DNA of 64,000 bases from Acinetobacter kyonggiensis. Its GTDB lineage: Bacteria > Pseudomonadota > Gammaproteobacteria > Pseudomonadales > Moraxellaceae. How positions within the stretch are numbered: position 1 is the stretch's first letter; the number at the start of each line of letters is the position of its first letter. The notes under the pieces were generated by a model. It did no database searches, was not told the origin of the DNA, and worked only from the letters and a program-made list of their open reading frames with translations. Location of the stretch: the NCBI RefSeq assembly GCF_900107285.1, contig NZ_FNPK01000005.1, forward strand, positions 1 through 64,000, in the 5' to 3' direction. Below, in pieces: positions 9,570 to 16,564 of the stretch. Position numbers and translations under genes: made by a program.

Positions 9570-9595
9570 TATATTTAAGTTATTCCTTAAATATA
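9570..9595. promoter_or_regulatory. inverted repeat upstream of the GHKL operon
   Basis: A perfect 10-bp inverted repeat, TATATTTAAG and CTTAAATATA, is separated by 6 bp and centred about 36 bp before the start codon at 9546. It is a plausible operator overlapping the promoter of the defence operon. No cognate regulator is identified. Confidence 0.35.
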
Positions 9596-9685
9596 TGACA
9601 AACTTCTATTTTTAATAGTATTACATACCCCAACTTCTATGTGCATAGCTATAAAGCATTAAATATATTAGAACTTTTTCATAAC

Positions 9686-9835
9686 TCACTTTTTGTTCAA
9701 TTCAAGATTGTAGATTCCAGCGATTAAACTGAATCTCAAACCAAGTCTTTTCCTTCTATTTCGATAACGCTCAGCAAGGATTTTAAAGCTCTTCAAACTA
9801 CTAAATACATGCTCAATACTAAGACAATACGGATT
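9686..9835 (-). pseudogene. IS5-like transposase, C-terminal remnant
   Basis: The minus strand reads NPYCLSIEHVFSSLKSF followed by KILAERYRNRRKRLG, then RFSLIAGIYNLEL and a stop at 9686-9688. This is the typical C-terminal end of an IS5-family DDE transposase, including the conserved glutamate and the YRNRRKR basic patch. Only about 50 codons remain, with no start codon and no visible terminal repeats. The rest of the element is gone, so this is a decayed scar of an older insertion between the defence operon and the Tn7-like debris. The stretch 9547-9919 holds nothing else recognisable apart from the inverted repeat at 9570. Confidence 0.7.
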
Positions 9836-9919
9836 GAATATTTACTTATTTTATAGCTACTCTTTATTCAGAAATCATTTATCCTAATTGAAGCAAAATC
9901 ATTCTAAAAAGGTTCTGAA

Positions 9920-10243
9920 ATGAGTGATAATCGAAAAAATTACCCTAACGAAGAAGTTAAAGAACTACAAGTGGTTTATCAATCAGCTAAAATTTTTAAA
10001 GAGATTATTAAGGAAGAAGAGATTTTTGAAGAAATCGAAGCTAAATTATTAGAACAGTGGGATAAGAAGGTAGCATTACAAAGCAGAATTTTTGAACTTG
10101 AAGATGAATACAAAGAAGCTAAAGAGGTACTCGATGGCTGGAACAATAAAAGTAATCCACTTTATGAAAAATATAAAAACTGTATGGAAAGTTTAGTTAC
10201 GAGAATTGATATATTGAAAAAACAGTTATCAGAAATGGCTTAA
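9920..10243 (+). CDS. small charged coiled-coil protein, unknown
   Basis: A 107-aa hypothetical protein dominated by charged, heptad-like helix. Lys and Glu are abundant throughout, and a long predicted coiled coil covers most of residues 8-105. It has no signal peptide, membrane segment or recognised motif. An AAGG ribosome-binding site precedes the ATG. It stands alone on the plus strand between the IS5-like scar and the Tn7-like remnant, so it could be transposon cargo. I do not recognise the family. Confidence 0.6.
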   Translation: MSDNRKNYPNEEVKELQVVYQSAKIFKEIIKEEEIFEEIEAKLLEQWDKKVALQSRIFELEDEYKEAKEVLDGWNNKSNPLYEKYKNCMESLVTRIDILKKQLSEMA

Positions 10244-10282
10244 TATTTTTACTAAGCCAAAATATACTGCTAAAAGATAGAG

Positions 10283-10537
10283 TTAAATTGATATATTTTC
10301 TTTTGAATATTTCAATTTTAAAATATCTTCTTTTCTAAAAAGTCGGATCTTACTTTCAGTTTTACCAAAATAGAAAGGTTTTACAACGCCTTGGTTTTGT
10401 AAGTTAGTGATATGAGAATGGCGCATACCTAAAATAGAACTAGCTTCAGCGCCAGTAAGAAACTCCTCTTTCAATTTTAAAACCTTAATTAGTTCATGTT
10501 TATGGATAATTTTCCAATAAACAAGATCTTCAATGTT
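10283..10537 (-). pseudogene. 3' fragment of a HTH-ended gene, probably tniQ/tnsD-like
   Basis: The frame is open from the IS border at 10537 to a stop at 10283, without a proper start: it reads NIEDLVYWKIIHKHELIKVL and then KEEFLTGAEASSILGM. A TTG at 10474 could make a 63-aa product with a MerR/HTH_17-like fold (LTGAEASSILGMRHSHITNL). However, the coding pattern clearly continues upstream into the insertion sequence. Its position, where the targeting gene of a tnsA-tnsB-tnsC-tniQ operon would end, makes a TniQ/TnsD-like C-terminal DNA-binding domain the best guess. The identity is inferred; the truncation is seen directly. Confidence 0.55.
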
Positions 10538-10562
10538 TGAATAGCCACCAAAATTCTAGACA
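10538..10562. repeat. left terminal inverted repeat of the IS
   Basis: A 25-bp terminal repeat beginning TGAATAGCCACC, matching the reverse complement of 11746-11770 at 21 of 25 positions. The orfB stop codon lies inside it. Confidence 0.88.
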
Positions 10563-11428
10563 CACATAACCATCTTTTGATGGACCTTTTCATAATCTAA
10601 TGGAGAACGCTGACCATTGGAACCATGTCTGCGTTTTGAATTGTAGAACATCTCAATATATTCAAAGATATCTGACCTTGCTTCAGTTCTAGTTATATAG
10701 ATTTTCTTCTTGATCCTCTCTCGCTTTAACAGCTGAAAGAAGCTCTCAGCAACAGCATTATCATGGCAATTGCCTCTACGACTCATACTACTTTCAAGAT
10801 TATGGTGCTTGAGAAATGTCTGCCATTCATAGCTAGTGTATTGGCTACCTTGGTCAGAATGAATCAACACCTTGTTCTTTGGTTTTCTTCGCCATAAAGC
10901 CATCAATAACGCATCTAAAACTAGATCTGTTGTGATTCTAGATTTCATGGACCAGCCAACAACAAGACGTGAAAACAAGTCAATTACAACTGCAAGATAC
11001 AACCATCCCTCGTGAGTACGAATATAAGTAATATCAGTCACCCACAGTTGGTTGGGATGAATTGGGTTGAACTCGCGATTTAAAGTATTTGCAGCAACAA
11101 TCGATGGAGTACCGGTATGAGCTCTAGGTTTGCGATAGCCACGCTGTGACTTAAGACCATTAGTTTTCATAAGCCGATATACTCGGTTGATCCCGCAACT
11201 TTCACCAATATCTTTCAAATCACAGTGAATCTTGCGATAGCCGTAGACTCCACCAGATTCTAGCCAGAACTGTTTAATCAATCCTGAAAGCTGTTGCCGT
11301 TTCTTTGCAGTTTTACTAGTAGGTTGCTTTAGCCAAGCGTAATAACCACTGTGATGAACATCTAGAGTTGAACATAATCGACGGACAGGCCATATGTGCT
11401 GATTGTCCTGAATAAAGGCGTACCTCAT
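10556..11428 (-). CDS. IS3-family transposase OrfB (DDE integrase core)
   Basis: A 290-aa catalytic subunit of the insertion sequence. An HTH_21-like N-terminal part (VYGYRKIHCDLKD) precedes the retroviral-integrase-type core. The acidic triad appears in WVTDITYIRTHEGW (first Asp), IHSDQGSQYTS (second Asp) and GNCHDNAVAESFFQLLK (Glu). The ATG overlaps the orfA stop as ATGA, and the active product is expected to be an OrfAB fusion made by -1 frameshifting, as in other IS3 elements. The length is normal and the frame is intact, so the element could still be active. Confidence 0.92.
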   Translation of the reverse strand: MRYAFIQDNQHIWPVRRLCSTLDVHHSGYYAWLKQPTSKTAKKRQQLSGLIKQFWLESGGVYGYRKIHCDLKDIGESCGINRVYRLMKTNGLKSQRGYRKPRAHTGTPSIVAANTLNREFNPIHPNQLWVTDITYIRTHEGWLYLAVVIDLFSRLVVGWSMKSRITTDLVLDALLMALWRRKPKNKVLIHSDQGSQYTSYEWQTFLKHHNLESSMSRRGNCHDNAVAESFFQLLKRERIKKKIYITRTEARSDIFEYIEMFYNSKRRHGSNGQRSPLDYEKVHQKMVMCV

Positions 11429-11712
11429 TTGGACTGGCTTGCGAAGTACACCGCGGCCTTTTTTAATATGTCCCTTTCTTCAGTGACTCGTTGTAGTTCT
11501 TTTTTTAACTTTGCCAATTCTGCAAGTGGATCATCAGATTCTGTGATTTTAGGCTGTTTAGGATCATAGCGTTTAATCCAGGCATACAGACTATGCATGG
11601 TTGTACCTAAATGTGTAGCAACTTCAGCCACGCTATGACCTTTTTCAGTAACTTGCTTTACTGCTTCAATTTTAAATTCTTCAGGATATCTTTTACTACT
11701 GCTCATAAACAC
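11425..11712 (-). CDS. IS3-family transposase OrfA
   Basis: A 95-aa DNA-binding subunit. The N-terminal helix-turn-helix is RYPEEFKIEAVKQV followed by HSVAEVATHLGTTMHSLYAW, and a C-terminal leucine-zipper-like helix (LAELAKLKKELQRVTEERDI) is used for multimerisation in this family. A better start may be the second ATG (MSSSKRYPEEF), two codons in. It overlaps orfB by 4 bp. The coding frame contains the slippery heptamer at its end. Confidence 0.9.
   Translation of the reverse strand: MFMSSSKRYPEEFKIEAVKQVTEKGHSVAEVATHLGTTMHSLYAWIKRYDPKQPKITESDDPLAELAKLKKELQRVTEERDILKKAAVYFASQSK
11458..11464 (-). other. programmed -1 frameshift site (A AAA AAG)
   Basis: The minus-strand heptamer A-AAA-AAG lies in the orfA frame at codons for LKK, about 30 bp before the orfA stop. 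It is the classical slippery sequence that yields the OrfAB transposase in IS3-family elements. A stimulatory structure downstream was not evaluated. Confidence 0.7.
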
Positions 11713-11729
11713 CTCGTTAATTAGCCATT

Positions 11730-13319
11730 TTATCTAACTAAAAAGTGTCTACAAAATCGGTGGCTATTCAAAGTCAAATTTTTAGTTGCCTCAGGATAAA
11801 TTGAGTCAGCTTGAATTAGATTACTTGTATTAAAAGGATCTTGAACATAGATCGTAGTTAAATCTAGTTGATCAACATAGATAGTGACTTTTTCTTTGAA
11901 AAGATAATTTAATGTGGCAAGGGCCTGAGATTTATACCTTAGACCTTTTAAGTTGATTTGCCCTTTGTTGATTTTATATCGAAAAACAGTCCGACATTTT
12001 CTTTCAATTTCTAGTTCAGGAATGGTTAAAACAGGAAATATTTTAGATGCTTCTCTCCACATTTTTTCAGGTCTTTGCTGTGTACCTGAATGAACTCTTT
12101 TATGATAAATATTCTCAATCCACTCGTTAACTAAATCTCTTAATGTATCTAGTGTATAACAAGCGTTTCCGACAGAGTCGTAATCTCCACGATGTAATGG
12201 TGATGAATATGTAGTACCTCTGAGTTTATGGATAATACTTTCATTAAGTGATTTAAAGAAACTTTCAACATGAGCCTTATCATCTGGGGAATAGGGTTGT
12301 GATTCTGATTTGGTAATATGGAAACTATTACAAAAATTGGCAAGCGCATTATTATTAAATTCACAACCATTGTCCGGAATTATTACGGTCGGAAGACCTC
12401 CTGTTAAACCGCGATGAGGTCTTATCAACATGCTTTTAAGAACTAATAATGTTTTTGTTGCAGAAGGGGGAAGCATACATAAGTGCCACCCGACGATTGC
12501 TCGTGTATAAACATCTATTGCGATACAAAGCTCTGGTCTACCGAGTGCATTACCATTTTTATCTAAAATGATGCAGTCAATTTCATGGGTATCCATTTCA
12601 ACTATTGCGAGTAAACTTGGAGATATTAAGCTTCGACCCGAAGCTTTAAAAATTCGATTTGCTTTACGTTTTCCTTCTTTATTTTTGACCATGATATAAG
12701 GATCAAATTTATGAACGCGCCGATATATGGTACGCTCTGATGGTACTTTGGTATTTGTATTGAGTGCTCTGATTCGCTCTTTAATAATTAAATAAGCATC
12801 ATTTGGGCTGAAATTTTCTCGTTCTTTTATAAAATTTAGAAGAACCTCATTAATAATTTTTTCAGCTTCGATTGAGAATCTAAAACTATTATTTCCACCA
12901 ATTCCTTGATAAAAAAAATTAAATGCATTTGAGTTATCTCGATACTTTTTTATATACCTTGCTAGCGTACTTGCAGCTATTTTTCTTAGACTCGGATTTT
13001 CTTGAGTAATATTTATAATTGCAAAATTCAAATGCTTAATTGAGCATGGGATTTTGTTTGAAACAACATAGTCTATATACTGAAAAATTTCTTCAATCGT
13101 TAGCTTTTGATTTTTGTGCAATAGTGGAACGCTTAAAGTAGTTAATTTTATATCTCCATATAAAATTTTTTTCATTAAATCATCTTTTGTTATAAAATAC
13201 ATATTTCCACTTATAAAGTTGGAATAGCGAATTGTTTCCTGCTCGATATAAGTTATTTCAAAAATTTCATTAAGGTAGGTAAAGCGATCACCAATATTTA
13301 GATTAAAATTATTCTTCAT
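11730..13319 (-). CDS. tnsB: TnsB/TniA-like DDE transposase, 3' end replaced by IS
   Basis: A Mu/Tn7-type transposase that would cut and join the 3' ends of the transposon. The catalytic core is visible as MDTHEIDCIILD (first Asp, about residue 242), IPDNGCEFNN (second Asp, about 315) and KAHVESFFKSLNESI (Glu, about 352), followed by a Mu-C-like beta barrel. The N-terminal 200 residues hold HTH-type DNA-binding domains. The native sequence ends near NLT at the IS border (11771), and the last dozen residues are encoded by the IS terminal repeat. The C-terminal tail, which contacts TnsC in Tn7, is therefore lost. At 529 aa it is shorter than typical TnsB proteins. It starts 2 bp after the tnsA stop. 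Probably inactive. Confidence 0.85.
   Translation of the reverse strand: MKNNFNLNIGDRFTYLNEIFEITYIEQETIRYSNFISGNMYFITKDDLMKKILYGDIKLTTLSVPLLHKNQKLTIEEIFQYIDYVVSNKIPCSIKHLNFAIINITQENPSLRKIAASTLARYIKKYRDNSNAFNFFYQGIGGNNSFRFSIEAEKIINEVLLNFIKERENFSPNDAYLIIKERIRALNTNTKVPSERTIYRRVHKFDPYIMVKNKEGKRKANRIFKASGRSLISPSLLAIVEMDTHEIDCIILDKNGNALGRPELCIAIDVYTRAIVGWHLCMLPPSATKTLLVLKSMLIRPHRGLTGGLPTVIIPDNGCEFNNNALANFCNSFHITKSESQPYSPDDKAHVESFFKSLNESIIHKLRGTTYSSPLHRGDYDSVGNACYTLDTLRDLVNEWIENIYHKRVHSGTQQRPEKMWREASKIFPVLTIPELEIERKCRTVFRYKINKGQINLKGLRYKSQALATLNYLFKEKVTIYVDQLDLTTIYVQDPFNTSNLIQADSIYPEATKNLTLNSHRFCRHFLVR
11746..11770. repeat. right terminal inverted repeat of the IS
   Basis: A 25-bp terminal repeat ending GGTGGCTATTCA, partner of 10538-10562. 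The reading frame of the tnsB-like gene crosses this repeat and stops inside the IS at 11730. Confidence 0.88.
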
Positions 13320-13321
13320 AT

Positions 13322-14005
13322 TTAAATCCCTAAAATTTTTTTATAAAAAATAAAATGATCAGCAATCATTGAACTTAAACTATTTGATTGCATTAAAAGG
13401 TATAGGTCTTCTCTACTCTTAAATTCTGCATGATTAATAATAATTTCTGCTTTATCTAAATCAAATTTATCTAATATTTTATAATTTGCGCGTTGGTAAC
13501 TGATGTTTAAAAAGAGATAATCTTGTTTTGAAAGAAGGTTGTTACGATCAAAAGTCTTGAATTTAATACAATGATTTTTTAAAATATCCTCTGCTATTTT
13601 AAACCTTGAAAGATTTCTTTCTGAAATTGTTTTTAAATTCGGTTTTATTTCATGAACCTCATAGCCATTTAAAGTGCGAATAACAAAATCAGGAATAATA
13701 TATTGTTTTTCAGTGATGAATATTTGAATGGCTTGCGTTCTGTACTCAAGAATATCGTCATTACGTTCTAAATTTATTGCATGAGCGAGTTCTAAATTAC
13801 TTTCGAGACATATTAATCCTTTATTTTTAACGCTTGGAAATAGTGAAACACGACTTCCTATACGCGATTTTATTCTACGCTCACCAATAAATTTTGATGA
13901 AACATGTGTTTGTTTTCGAAAAGCATCTTCAAATTTTTCATGTAGGTTTTGATTAAGACGCTCTAATTTTTGTTCTAAATAGCTTGATTGCATCGCTGTT
14001 CTCAC
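13322..14005 (-). CDS. tnsA: TnsA-like endonuclease
   Basis: A 227-aa protein with the TnsA nuclease fold, which in Tn7 cuts the 5' ends of the element during cut-and-paste transposition. PD-(D/E)XK residues are readable: E68 in LICLESNLELAHA, D106 in IIPDFVIR, and E119/K121 in VHEIKPN. The C-terminal part (about 150-227) corresponds to the domain that contacts TnsC. It sits directly upstream of the tnsB-like gene with a 2-bp gap, the usual tnsA-tnsB order. The gene itself looks intact, but its partners downstream are damaged. Confidence 0.82.
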   Translation of the reverse strand: MRTAMQSSYLEQKLERLNQNLHEKFEDAFRKQTHVSSKFIGERRIKSRIGSRVSLFPSVKNKGLICLESNLELAHAINLERNDDILEYRTQAIQIFITEKQYIIPDFVIRTLNGYEVHEIKPNLKTISERNLSRFKIAEDILKNHCIKFKTFDRNNLLSKQDYLFLNISYQRANYKILDKFDLDKAEIIINHAEFKSREDLYLLMQSNSLSSMIADHFIFYKKILGI

Positions 14006-14130
14006 ATTTTTTAGGATGAGATAAAGCTCTGAGCAATTTTGATTTTATTGCTCAAGGCTTGACGGAACATTGCAATCAAGAGATACTAAAAACGCCAATA
14101 GTTAGCTTTCTCTTGAATGCAAACGGGTAG

Positions 14131-14160
14131 AGCGGATTCTATGAATCCGCTTTATTTTTT
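14131..14160 (+). terminator. plus-strand intrinsic terminator without an annotated gene
   Basis: The stem AGCGGATT/AATCCGCT with a 5-base loop is followed by TTATTTTTT. No plus-strand gene precedes it, so it may end a small RNA starting somewhere after 14005 (see findings). Confidence 0.6.
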
Positions 14161-14166
14161 CTTAAG

Positions 14167-14358
14167 TCATTTTTCTTTCTCCTCTGAAATTAATCCAAGT
14201 TCGATAGCAATTCTTTTGCTTTCACCACGTCGTGGTAAGCGATTTGTATTGAGAATTCTGTAAACTAAATCTCTTGAAAAATTATGTTTTAAGCTCCAGT
14301 CGGAAATCGTTATTCCGGCTTTCTCAAAATCATCTTTGATTTGCTGATTAGTCTTCAT
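14167..14358 (-). CDS. phage-type small DNA-binding protein (BcepMu gp16-like)
   Basis: A 63-aa helix-turn-helix protein. The sequence FEKAGITISDWSLKHNFSR, followed by LVYRILNTNRLPRRGESKRI and the end IAIELGLISE, resembles the BcepMu gp16 family of phage-associated regulators, which share an R-x-G-x-S/H-x-IA-x-x-LGL ending. The ATG is well placed in the short 14167-14487 interval. A role as a prophage or island regulator is inferred. No other phage genes are nearby, so it may be a leftover of an integrated element. Confidence 0.65.
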   Translation of the reverse strand: MKTNQQIKDDFEKAGITISDWSLKHNFSRDLVYRILNTNRLPRRGESKRIAIELGLISEEKEK

Positions 14359-14487
14359 AGTAGTAATAAGAATAATTTGAACATTATCTTAAAATAGTTG
14401 TTTTTTTAGATTTTGCAAGAGTTTATTATATCGGATTATATTTTTTATTATGGATATAATTAATATTATTAAAACATTTTATTTATT

Positions 14488-14970
14488 TTAATAAATACAT
14501 GATTCTATATTTTTAATAATATTAGATATAATTTTTTTCTTGTTATCTAGTTTGACTATAATATCTTGACTATTTTTTATATGATTTTTAAGGCAGAAGT
14601 TAATTTCAGGTAATTGCTTGCTGAGTTCTCTAGTTATTTGTATTTCAACATCTTTTTCAGCCTTCTCTTGTTTGAGTAGTCTTAACTCCTCAGTTAATAT
14701 CTTTGTGGCTTTTTCTTGACAATGATTAACCCTAAAGTCAGTTAATTTATCTGTTTCTGAATAATAAAAGATACCAGATTCATCATATTGTTTCTTAATA
14801 TACCCAAATTTCTCTAATTGCCTAATAAGAGAATAGGTTTGCCATTTTGTTGTTTGAGAAGGCTCGTCAAACCGCATCCAAAGATCTTTAGGCTTAGACC
14901 ATGTTATCAGTACATCGTTTTCAACCAATAAAAGAAATTGTTCTTTAAGAATATGTTTGATTTCGTTCAT
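14488..14970 (-). CDS. winged-helix plus coiled-coil protein, unknown
   Basis: A 160-aa hypothetical protein. The first 70 residues, including SQTTKWQTYSLIRQLEKFGYIKK, read like a winged-helix DNA-binding domain. Residues 85-160 are rich in Lys and Glu and look like a coiled coil. The ATG at 14970 lies 22 bp downstream of a perfect 16-bp palindrome (14993-15008) that recurs in front of the 59-aa gene at 16249-16428, so the two are probably controlled together. I do not recognise the family. Confidence 0.6.
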   Translation of the reverse strand: MNEIKHILKEQFLLLVENDVLITWSKPKDLWMRFDEPSQTTKWQTYSLIRQLEKFGYIKKQYDESGIFYYSETDKLTDFRVNHCQEKATKILTEELRLLKQEKAEKDVEIQITRELSKQLPEINFCLKNHIKNSQDIIVKLDNKKKIISNIIKNIESCIY

Positions 14971-14992
14971 CTAAGTCACTTGATATATTATT

Positions 14993-15008
14993 GAGGATTA
15001 TAATCCTC
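14993..15008. promoter_or_regulatory. operator palindrome copy 1
   Basis: Perfect 16-bp palindrome GAGGATTATAATCCTC, 22 bp upstream of the minus-strand gene that starts at 14970. It is identical to 16477-16492. Confidence 0.65.
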
Positions 15009-15214
15009 TAATTATGCATTATATCTAAAACAACATTTGCAGTTAAGCATTCACATAAATTTATGTGAGCATTTGTTTGTTATCTAAGCATTAGAAAAGT
15101 TTTTTATTGATAGTATTTTTAATTGTGGGCTGAACTATCACATTGAAATTCATAAAATAATATTTAGTGCCATATGTCTAAGCTAGCAGTGGGTTTACAA
15201 GAGTCTAAGATAAA

Positions 15215-15625
15215 GTGGACATTAAATGTGGTTATAGTGAATTTAAGCTGGATATAATGTCTTTTTTGCTGGATTTTACTGAGAATTATATGAAGAAATC
15301 GTCAAGTCTTTTTATGATCGATGGCGTTGCTGAGTTAATGCAGTGTGTTGGTGAGAATATTAAAATTGCTCGAGTTCGTAGACGTATCACGATCCAAGAA
15401 TTAGCGAATCGTGTGCATGTAGATGAACGCACGATTAGTCGAATGGAAAAGGGCGATCCAAGTATAAGTTTCAAAAATTTAGTGACGGTTCTAATTTCAC
15501 TGAATATAGCAGATTCTATAGCGGAACTAGCCCATCCAGATCATGATGAAGTTGGTAAGGCTTTAGATATTCAAAAGTATCCTAAAAGAGTACGAAGTCT
15601 TGATAAGTTAAGTGATGATTTTTAG
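15215..15625 (+). CDS. HTH (XRE/HipB-like) transcriptional regulator
   Basis: A regulator with a Cro/C1-type helix-turn-helix: IKIARVRRRITIQELANRVH followed by VDERTISRMEKGDPS. The C-terminal tail ends KYPKRVRSLDKLSDDF, similar to HipB-like proteins that often pair with HipA kinases, but no hipA follows. The longest frame begins with GTG at 15215; ATG codons at 15257 and at MKKSSSLF (about 15290) are also possible, so the first 15-40 residues are uncertain. It is an orphan regulator within the island. Confidence 0.75.
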   Translation: MDIKCGYSEFKLDIMSFLLDFTENYMKKSSSLFMIDGVAELMQCVGENIKIARVRRRITIQELANRVHVDERTISRMEKGDPSISFKNLVTVLISLNIADSIAELAHPDHDEVGKALDIQKYPKRVRSLDKLSDDF

Positions 15626-15763
15626 GTGTGATGGTGTCGAATGATTCAAATTACCTTACTTTATTTTTTTAAGGGCTTGATACAAGAATAAATTAAATCG
15701 TAAAAAATATAAATTCTACAATTTAAGCTTTCATGTGCTGAAAGTTTTAAATTGGATTCATAT

Positions 15764-15794
15764 GAGGATTATAAGCCGTGGATACTTAGTCCTC
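15764..15794. promoter_or_regulatory. degenerate operator upstream of the C-like regulator
   Basis: The half-site GAGGATTATAA at 15764-15774, with TTAGTCCTC on the other side at 15786-15794, resembles the 16-bp palindrome but has a longer centre. It lies about 25-50 bp before the regulator gene at 15818, consistent with autoregulation. Confidence 0.4.
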
Positions 15795-15817
15795 AAAAAT
15801 GAATAGTTCTATTCTTT

Positions 15818-16045
15818 ATGGGAATAAAACTTATGAACGATTTAGCACAAAAAATTGGACAAGCAATTAGGGTGTGTAGAACTGAACAAAAGATTACCCA
15901 AGAAAAATTAGCCTTACTTTGCAATATAGACCGTAGTTATCTTGGTCGAATTGAACGTGGTGAAGTGAATATTACTGTTCATAAACTTTATGAAATTGCA
16001 CATATCCTTGAAGTTGAACCACATGTTATTTTGCCGAAAGATTAA
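15818..16045 (+). CDS. small HTH (XRE) regulator resembling R-M controller proteins
   Basis: A 75-aa single-domain helix-turn-helix protein: IGQAIRVCRTEQKITQEKLA, then LLCNIDRSYLGRIERGEVNI, ending EVEPHVILPKD. The size and the sequence around SYLGRIERG resemble controller (C) proteins that time expression of restriction-modification operons. The ATG giving MNDLAQKIGQ is five codons inside the longest frame and may be the true start. It lies about 1.6 kb upstream of the hsdR gene. Three related palindromic sites surround it, making it the best candidate to bind them. The link to hsd control is inference. Confidence 0.75.
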   Translation: MGIKLMNDLAQKIGQAIRVCRTEQKITQEKLALLCNIDRSYLGRIERGEVNITVHKLYEIAHILEVEPHVILPKD

Positions 16046-16248
16046 ATAAGTGATGGTTCTTTCTTTTAAATCATTGATCCCATAAATTAAGCATATTTAT
16101 CTGGGTAGTGTAACTGGTATAGCCTCAATCATCAGAGAGCATTTATAATTAGATTATCCCAATTTCAAGGCTCGGCAGGATATGTACGAGTTTTCATGTT
16201 TTTATATTCTTGTTTTTCTTAAATTTTGAAATGAAATCTTCTAATCTT

Positions 16249-16428
16249 TCATTTATTTTTATCTATTTGCGCAACATCCTGTAGTTGTTTTACTTTTGAT
16301 ATATCTAATCGTTTGATCTGGCTTAGCAATGCTAAATATTCAGGCGATTTCAAAGCATTTTTAGTATCTTGACGCAAATCATCAATTTCTTGACGTGTCA
16401 TTTGATAGTCATCTGGGAATTTAGTCAT
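16249..16428 (-). CDS. small hypothetical protein (59 aa)
   Basis: A short minus-strand gene starting MTKFPDDYQMTRQEIDDLRQ and ending QLQDVAQIDKNK. It has a GGAG ribosome-binding site at the right distance before the ATG, and a perfect 16-bp palindrome (16477-16492) lies 48 bp upstream of the start. It is mostly alpha-helical by composition, with no membrane segment. I do not recognise it. The ribosome-binding site and operator make it more credible than its length alone. Confidence 0.55.
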   Translation of the reverse strand: MTKFPDDYQMTRQEIDDLRQDTKNALKSPEYLALLSQIKRLDISKVKQLQDVAQIDKNK

Positions 16429-16476
16429 AAAAACAACTCCAAATTTAAAACATTATAAGTTCAATTAATTTAATTT

Positions 16477-16492
16477 GAGGATTATAATCCTC
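16477..16492. promoter_or_regulatory. operator palindrome copy 2
   Basis: Perfect 16-bp palindrome GAGGATTATAATCCTC, identical to 14993-15008. It sits between the 59-aa minus-strand gene and the plus-strand lipoprotein gene at 16565, so it could control either. Confidence 0.65.
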
Positions 16493-16564
16493 TTTTTGTG
16501 TTAGTCTTACTACATTCAATAATATTAAAAATACCTGATTTTATATATAGTCGGAATTATCTAA

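Larger units (their letters stand above)
10538..11770 (-). mobile_element. complete IS3-family insertion sequence (1233 bp)
   Basis: The element is bounded by 25-bp imperfect inverted repeats (21 of 25 matching) that start with TGAATAGCCACC and end with GGTGGCTATTCA. It contains overlapping orfA and orfB on the minus strand with an A-AAA-AAG slippery site. The bases flanking the two ends do not match (gtt on the left, aag on the right), so no target-site duplication is present. This points to a deletion or recombination next to the element after insertion. Confidence 0.9.

Noticed and set aside
14037..14130. Several short inverted repeats that might be CRISPR-like units.
   Set aside because: The stems differ in sequence and spacing, and no direct repeat with uniform spacers exists.
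15215..15625. HipB-like antitoxin of a HipA/HipB toxin-antitoxin pair.
   Set aside because: No hipA kinase gene is present on either side, so it is called an orphan regulator.
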